Source of the DNA: a virus
Virus record (IMG/VR): IMGVR_UViG_3300042914_003558
Location: 1-45,629 of that record
Direction: 5' to 3' (one strand)
Length of the DNA stretch: 45,629 nt
Shown: positions 41,711 to 45,629 of the stretch, piece by piece
How positions within the stretch are numbered: position 1 is the stretch's first letter
Layout: the number at the start of each line of letters is the position of its first letter
The notes under the pieces: model-generated
Told to the model about the DNA's origin: nothing
Databases searched by the model: none
The model's input: only the letters and a program-made list of their open reading frames with translations
Made by a program: the position numbers and the translations under genes

Positions 41711-44700
41711 ATGGCAAACGAATATTTAAAAAGAACTCCCACAAGTACTGGTAATCGTAAGGTATGGACTTGGAGTGGTTGGATAAAAAGAAATAAAATA
41801 GGAGCAACTACTGCAATTTTTCATCAAGGTGTTGATGACGATAATTCTACACAGTTTAGACTTGATAGTGGAAATACTTTTAGATATGAACACGCCGATG
41901 CATCTTCTCCCACTGATGCTTTAGTCAGTAGTAATGTTTTCAGGGATGTGTCTAATTGGTGCCATTTTGTGGTGTCAGTAGATACTACACAAGAAGTAGA
42001 ATCAAATAGAATACAGATATATTTTAATGGTGATAGACAGACAAATCTTGGAACAGCAAATTATCCCACTATAAATTTTGATACTGATATAAATTCTTTA
42101 ACGCAATTTTACATAGGTGCTTTAATATCCAGTGGAAATTATTATAATGGTGAAATGTCTGATGTCTTCTTCATAGACGGTCAAGCACTTACACCAGATG
42201 TGTTTGGTTTCTATAAGGAAGGAAAGGGTTATATCTCTACTGGTTCTACACAAGCAACTGATTTCAGACCAGGACAATGGGTTCCAAAGACACCAAGAGT
42301 CATCAAAACTGAAATCAACCGCAGAGGTGGTTTTGGCGTTAATGGTTTCTATCTTCCAATGAATGATAGTAGAAACTTTGGTGCTGATTTCCACGGTGAA
42401 CCTAATAGTATTATCACACTCAATGAGAAACTACCACAACCAAGAGTTGGTGTTGCATCAACTGCTGCTGCTGGTTTAGGTTATACTGATGTTTTAAGAG
42501 CAGACCCTTATGCTGCGAACTTGGTTCTTGCTCTGCCTTTTGTAAGTAGTGGTTTATGTACCAATGGAACGAATGTTGGTATTAACACTGGATTTGGTGA
42601 TTATTCTGCAATTATTAAAGGTAGTGGAAGTGCTAAAGTAGGAACTTTAGTTGGTAATGTCAGTATCGCAAACACTGCAGCATATTATGGAAGTTCTGGA
42701 TTTTTTGATGGAACTGATGATAGAATTACATTTGCTTCTAGTTCTGATTTTAACTTTGGAACTGGCGACTTTACTGTTGAGTTCTGGGCAAATTCTAATA
42801 ATGTAAATGGCACTGGGTCTCCTTCACAATTAGGATTTTTCCAAACATCAGATACTGCAGGAGGAATAAAAGCATCCTATACAGGTGGACTTGTAATCGT
42901 TCAAGGTGCAGGTCCAAGTGGAGGTGGAATTGGTAGAATTTTGGCAAAAGTTGGTGATTCTAGTGTAGGAACTGATGTTGGAATATTAACAACTAGTCAG
43001 TGGAATCACATTGCATTGGCAAGAAAATCTGGAACTGCAACTTTATATGTCAATGGAGTTGCAGTCGGTGTTAATACGACTGCAACAGAATCTATTACTG
43101 GAACTAATCTGGTTGTTGGTGGATACTCAAGCACATCATACCTATATCAAGGATACTTACAAGATTTTCGTGTTTATAATACTGCAAAATACAAAGGTGG
43201 TTTTGATGTTCCGAAACCTTATACACCAGTAGGTATTGCGACTTGGAGAGCAGTTCCTGATTGCACTGCGAATAACTTTGCTACTTTGAATGAATTAGAT
43301 AAAGCAAATAATACTGGGACACTGACAAATGGAAACCTGACAAATGGAACTACGGGTTCTAATAATGCTATAAAATCAACTGTTGGAGTATCAACTGGAA
43401 AATGGTATTGGGAATTTAGGACATCATCGGGAACGATGATTAATCATCATGGAATTGTTGCTGTTGGTCGTTCATTAGGAACAAACTATATTGGGCAAAC
43501 ACTTGATTCTTGGTCAATTTATGAGAGTAATGGAAATAAGAGAAATAATGCAAGTTTTGATTCTTATGGTAGTGGTTTTAGTGTTGACGAAATAGGAATG
43601 TGTGCATTAGACAAAACAAATGGAAAAATTTATTGGGGTAAGAGTGGAACTTGGTTTGCAAGTGGAGACCCTGCTGCAGGCACTAATGCTGCATTCTCAA
43701 ATATAAATTCTGTTTGTGGCGTTGGTTCAACAGATTCTTTTGTTTCTCCTGCTACTCAAGGACACCAAGCATGTTCTCATAATTTCGGTCAAAACCCAAC
43801 ATTCTCTGGAAACGTAGCAGCAGCAGGAACCTTCACAGACAGCAACGGCAAAGGACTCTTCAAGTATCAACCTCCAAGTGGTTTCCTAGCATTATGTGAG
43901 GACAACTTACCTACTCCTGCGATTTCTGATCCCGGTGATTACTTTAAGAGTGTGCTTTATACTGGTGATGGTAATAGTGGTAGAAGTATTACTGGTATTG
44001 GATTTACTCCAGATTTGGTTTGGATTAAGAGAAGAAATGGTGCTTCCGACCATGTGCTCCAAGATTCTGTGAGAGGATTTGGTTCAGGAACTAAATTAGC
44101 ATCTTCATCTACCAACTCAGAAAGTTTAGTTGATAATGGTGCCACAGATCCAAAATGGGGATATTTGAATTCTGTGAGTAGTGATGGATTTAGTTTGAAT
44201 GCATCAACAAATGGAGATCAGGTTAATAAGTCCACTGGAGACCCATATGTGGCATGGTGTTGGAGAGCAGGAGCAGGCACCACATCAACAAACACAGATG
44301 GTTCAATAACCTCTGTGGTCTCTGTGAATCAGGACGCTGGGTTTAGTATTGTGTCTTTTACAGGAACTGGTGCTCAAGGAACATTCGGTCACGGTCTTGG
44401 AAAAACTCCAAAGTTTATTGTAATGAAGAGAAGGACAGGTGGTACAAATAATTGGAGCGTTTATCATTCTTCACTTGGGTTATCTCACACAACTTATCCA
44501 AATTGGTTGTATTTAAGTGCAACCAGTTCCGAACAAAGTAGTGTAAGTTCTGCTAATCATCCTTTATATCAAAGACCAGATAGTAGTTTGATTTATTTAA
44601 ATACTGGAACTTCCGAATCAACTAATGTTTCTGGAAGCACTTATATCACTTACAGTTGGGCAGAAATTGAAGGCTTCAGTAAGTTTGGAAGTTTTGTTGC

Positions 44701-45010
44701 AAATGCAAATAGTGATGGACCATTTGCATATTGTGGGTTTAAACCGGCATGGGTAATAGTGAAAAACACAACACGAGCAGGTGGATGGATGATACTTGAC
44801 TCTTCACGCGATCCTGTCAACGTCGCCTCAAACTTCTTAGAGGCTAACGATACAGACGCAGAAGCATCAACACAACCAAGACTTGATTTTGTTTCAAACG
44901 GATTTAAAGTTCGTGCTGGATCAAGTTATACACCAAACGATACAAGTGGTGACGTTTATATCTTTGCCGCCTTCGCAGAGTCACCAATAAATTATAGTAA
45001 TGCCAAGTAA
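41711..45010 (+). CDS. Large adhesin with LamG, SPRY-like and repeated tip domains
   Basis: A 1099-residue protein after GAGGTAA. A first LamG/concanavalin-like domain covers about residues 15-160 (WTWSGWIKRNK to SDVFFIDGQALTPDVFG). A second covers about 330-490 (SSDFNFGTGDFTVEFWA, NHIALARKSGTATLYVNGV). A SPRY-like domain covers about 555-680 (VSTGKWYWEF, GKIYWGKSGTW). Residues 745-1099 hold three repeats of G-x-G-F-x-P-x-x-V-x-x-K...W with DS-type endings (GFTPDLVWIKRR, GKTPKFIVMKRR, GFKPAWVIVKN). LamG and SPRY folds bind sugars or proteins, so this is a strong receptor-binding candidate. It has no close T4 match. Confidence 0.78.
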   Translation: MANEYLKRTPTSTGNRKVWTWSGWIKRNKIGATTAIFHQGVDDDNSTQFRLDSGNTFRYEHADASSPTDALVSSNVFRDVSNWCHFVVSVDTTQEVESNRIQIYFNGDRQTNLGTANYPTINFDTDINSLTQFYIGALISSGNYYNGEMSDVFFIDGQALTPDVFGFYKEGKGYISTGSTQATDFRPGQWVPKTPRVIKTEINRRGGFGVNGFYLPMNDSRNFGADFHGEPNSIITLNEKLPQPRVGVASTAAAGLGYTDVLRADPYAANLVLALPFVSSGLCTNGTNVGINTGFGDYSAIIKGSGSAKVGTLVGNVSIANTAAYYGSSGFFDGTDDRITFASSSDFNFGTGDFTVEFWANSNNVNGTGSPSQLGFFQTSDTAGGIKASYTGGLVIVQGAGPSGGGIGRILAKVGDSSVGTDVGILTTSQWNHIALARKSGTATLYVNGVAVGVNTTATESITGTNLVVGGYSSTSYLYQGYLQDFRVYNTAKYKGGFDVPKPYTPVGIATWRAVPDCTANNFATLNELDKANNTGTLTNGNLTNGTTGSNNAIKSTVGVSTGKWYWEFRTSSGTMINHHGIVAVGRSLGTNYIGQTLDSWSIYESNGNKRNNASFDSYGSGFSVDEIGMCALDKTNGKIYWGKSGTWFASGDPAAGTNAAFSNINSVCGVGSTDSFVSPATQGHQACSHNFGQNPTFSGNVAAAGTFTDSNGKGLFKYQPPSGFLALCEDNLPTPAISDPGDYFKSVLYTGDGNSGRSITGIGFTPDLVWIKRRNGASDHVLQDSVRGFGSGTKLASSSTNSESLVDNGATDPKWGYLNSVSSDGFSLNASTNGDQVNKSTGDPYVAWCWRAGAGTTSTNTDGSITSVVSVNQDAGFSIVSFTGTGAQGTFGHGLGKTPKFIVMKRRTGGTNNWSVYHSSLGLSHTTYPNWLYLSATSSEQSSVSSANHPLYQRPDSSLIYLNTGTSESTNVSGSTYITYSWAEIEGFSKFGSFVANANSDGPFAYCGFKPAWVIVKNTTRAGGWMILDSSRDPVNVASNFLEANDTDAEASTQPRLDFVSNGFKVRAGSSYTPNDTSGDVYIFAAFAESPINYSNAK

Positions 45011-45018
45011 AATAAATA
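45011..45018 (+). promoter_or_regulatory. Late promoter AATAAATA
   Basis: Matches NATAAATA directly after the adhesin stop, 14 bases before the next start, and is followed by ACTAAAAAA. The short distance leaves a very short leader, but AAGG is still present as Shine-Dalgarno. Confidence 0.6.
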
Positions 45019-45032
45019 ACTAAAAAAGGCAA

Positions 45033-45506
45033 ATGATAATCACATCAAATTCAGTTCAGCACGCATACACAATTCCAAACATTTATACCATTGGTGAAGT
45101 TGATGGATTGGAGAATGTTGCGTACCAAGCACAAATCTATCTCCATTCATCAACTACTTTTGACCATACTTATGAGACCACCATTTATGATATGGAGTCA
45201 CCAGTAGGTATTGCAACCACAGTTACTGAATCAAAAACAGTCACTGAGTTTGCTGTATTTGATGTGAACCTAAACACTGTAGGACTTGCAGCAACATCAT
45301 TCACTGCATTTGATGATTTAGAAGAAGATGAAGTGCTTGAGTGGTGTTTTGATGCAGAACCAACACTGGTTGCCAATATTCAAGCAGAGCAGGAAGCAAA
45401 AGCATTGGAAGCAAAAGATAAGATTTTGAATCCAAGAAAATATCAAAGAGGTGAACCTGTAACTCCTTGGAGAAGAAGAGCAGACGAGGCAGCATCTGGA
45501 TTATAA
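45033..45506 (+). CDS. Small protein next to fibre genes, unknown function
   Basis: A 157-residue protein. It starts MIITSNSVQHAYTIPNIYTI and has strand-rich YQAQIYLHSSTTFDHTYETT, an acidic FDDLEEDEVLEWCFDAEPTL and a C-terminal helix rich in Ala, Glu and Lys ending in RRRADEAASGL. It is not shaft-like, so it could be a fibre-assembly chaperone or a small virion protein; T4 uses gp38 and gp57A in such roles. There is no homology to either that I can see. Its own late promoter lies just upstream. Confidence 0.65.
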   Translation: MIITSNSVQHAYTIPNIYTIGEVDGLENVAYQAQIYLHSSTTFDHTYETTIYDMESPVGIATTVTESKTVTEFAVFDVNLNTVGLAATSFTAFDDLEEDEVLEWCFDAEPTLVANIQAEQEAKALEAKDKILNPRKYQRGEPVTPWRRRADEAASGL

Positions 45507-45509
45507 ATA
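45502..45509 (+). promoter_or_regulatory. Late promoter TATAAATA
   Basis: Exact T4 late consensus overlapping the previous stop codon, followed by CCTAAAAAAG and 17 bases before the last start in the window. Confidence 0.75.
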
Positions 45510-45526
45510 CCTAAAAAAGTAATAAG

Positions 45527-45629
45527 ATGTCAATAGGCAATCCTGTATCACTCACAAATAATGTTGCCGCGAAGACCATAAGTGTGACTGCTACTCCTGG
45601 GCAGACACTTTTTACTGTTACTGGTGGTT
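45527..45629 (+). CDS. Start of another fibre/structural protein (3' end outside window)
   Basis: An open frame from ATG at 45527 to the window end (34 codons visible). The start, MSIGNPVSLTNNVAAKTISV, and later TVTGG resemble N-terminal modules of cyanophage fibre proteins. It follows a late promoter with exact consensus and a TAAG Shine-Dalgarno. The rest of the gene is not visible, so only the N-terminal part can be judged. Confidence 0.6.
   Translation, partial: MSIGNPVSLTNNVAAKTISVTATPGQTLFTVTGG

Noticed and set aside
1-45629. Photosynthesis genes, integrase or other lysogeny genes
   Set aside because: Looked for because this is probably a cyanophage; none of the recognisable protein motifs are present in this window.

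Overview
The window is a 45.6 kb piece of a T4-like myovirus genome. The best match is a cyanophage that infects marine Synechococcus or Prochlorococcus. Replication and transcription genes come from the T4 core set (gp32, gp33, gp59). The baseplate and tail proteins are gp4, gp5, gp26, gp27, gp48, gp51 and gp53. Three features point to cyanobacteria: a DUF1825-family protein, phoH, and a small protein ending in a CP12 GAPDH-binding tail. NATAAATA late promoters stand in front of most structural operons. Base composition is AT-rich, roughly 40% GC by eye. No integrase, plasmid or photosynthesis gene (psbA, psbD, hli) is visible.

Layout. (1) 1-4325, plus strand: end of thyX, a small conserved gene, phoH, a PD-(D/E)XK exonuclease, gp33, gp59, a DUF1825 protein and gp32. 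Most are closely packed or overlapping. gp32 has its own sigma70-type promoter, and its terminator lies inside the opposite-strand gp53 gene. (2) 4326-7163, minus strand: gp4, an unknown conserved protein, gp48 and gp53, read from a TATAAATA promoter at 7194-7187. (3) 7196-23359, plus strand: a tail-tube-like protein, gp26, gp51, two large tape-measure-like proteins, gp27, the CP12-like protein, a gp5 hub without a lysozyme domain, a 1197-residue PA14-like structural protein, a separate spike-like protein and two related decoration or fibre proteins. The second tape-measure-like protein carries muramidase-like and M15-peptidase-like domains. (4) 23360-25780: an accessory island inside the late region. 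It starts with a consensus sigma70 promoter and ends with a strong terminator. It holds small unknown genes, tRNA-Leu(UAA), an HNH nuclease gene that runs into tRNA-Thr(UGU), and a Mom-like GNAT protein. (5) 25809-45629: an array of tail-fibre and adhesin genes, several with their own late promoter. It includes an S74 self-cleaving fibre, proteins of 1963 and 1585 residues with beta-helix, LamG and polyglycine modules, and a LamG/SPRY adhesin.

How the parts fit. Region 1 makes nucleotides and copies DNA. gp33 would connect replication to late transcription, which then reads regions 2, 3 and 5 from NATAAATA promoters. Regions 2 and 3 build the baseplate, hub and tail, with peptidoglycan-cutting activity apparently moved from gp5 to a neighbouring tail protein. 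Region 5 supplies host-recognition fibres and shows signs of cassette exchange: repeated leaders, repeated TGN-coding stretches and a GC-rich imported tip. Family names come from recognising motifs and gene order by eye; no database search was possible.
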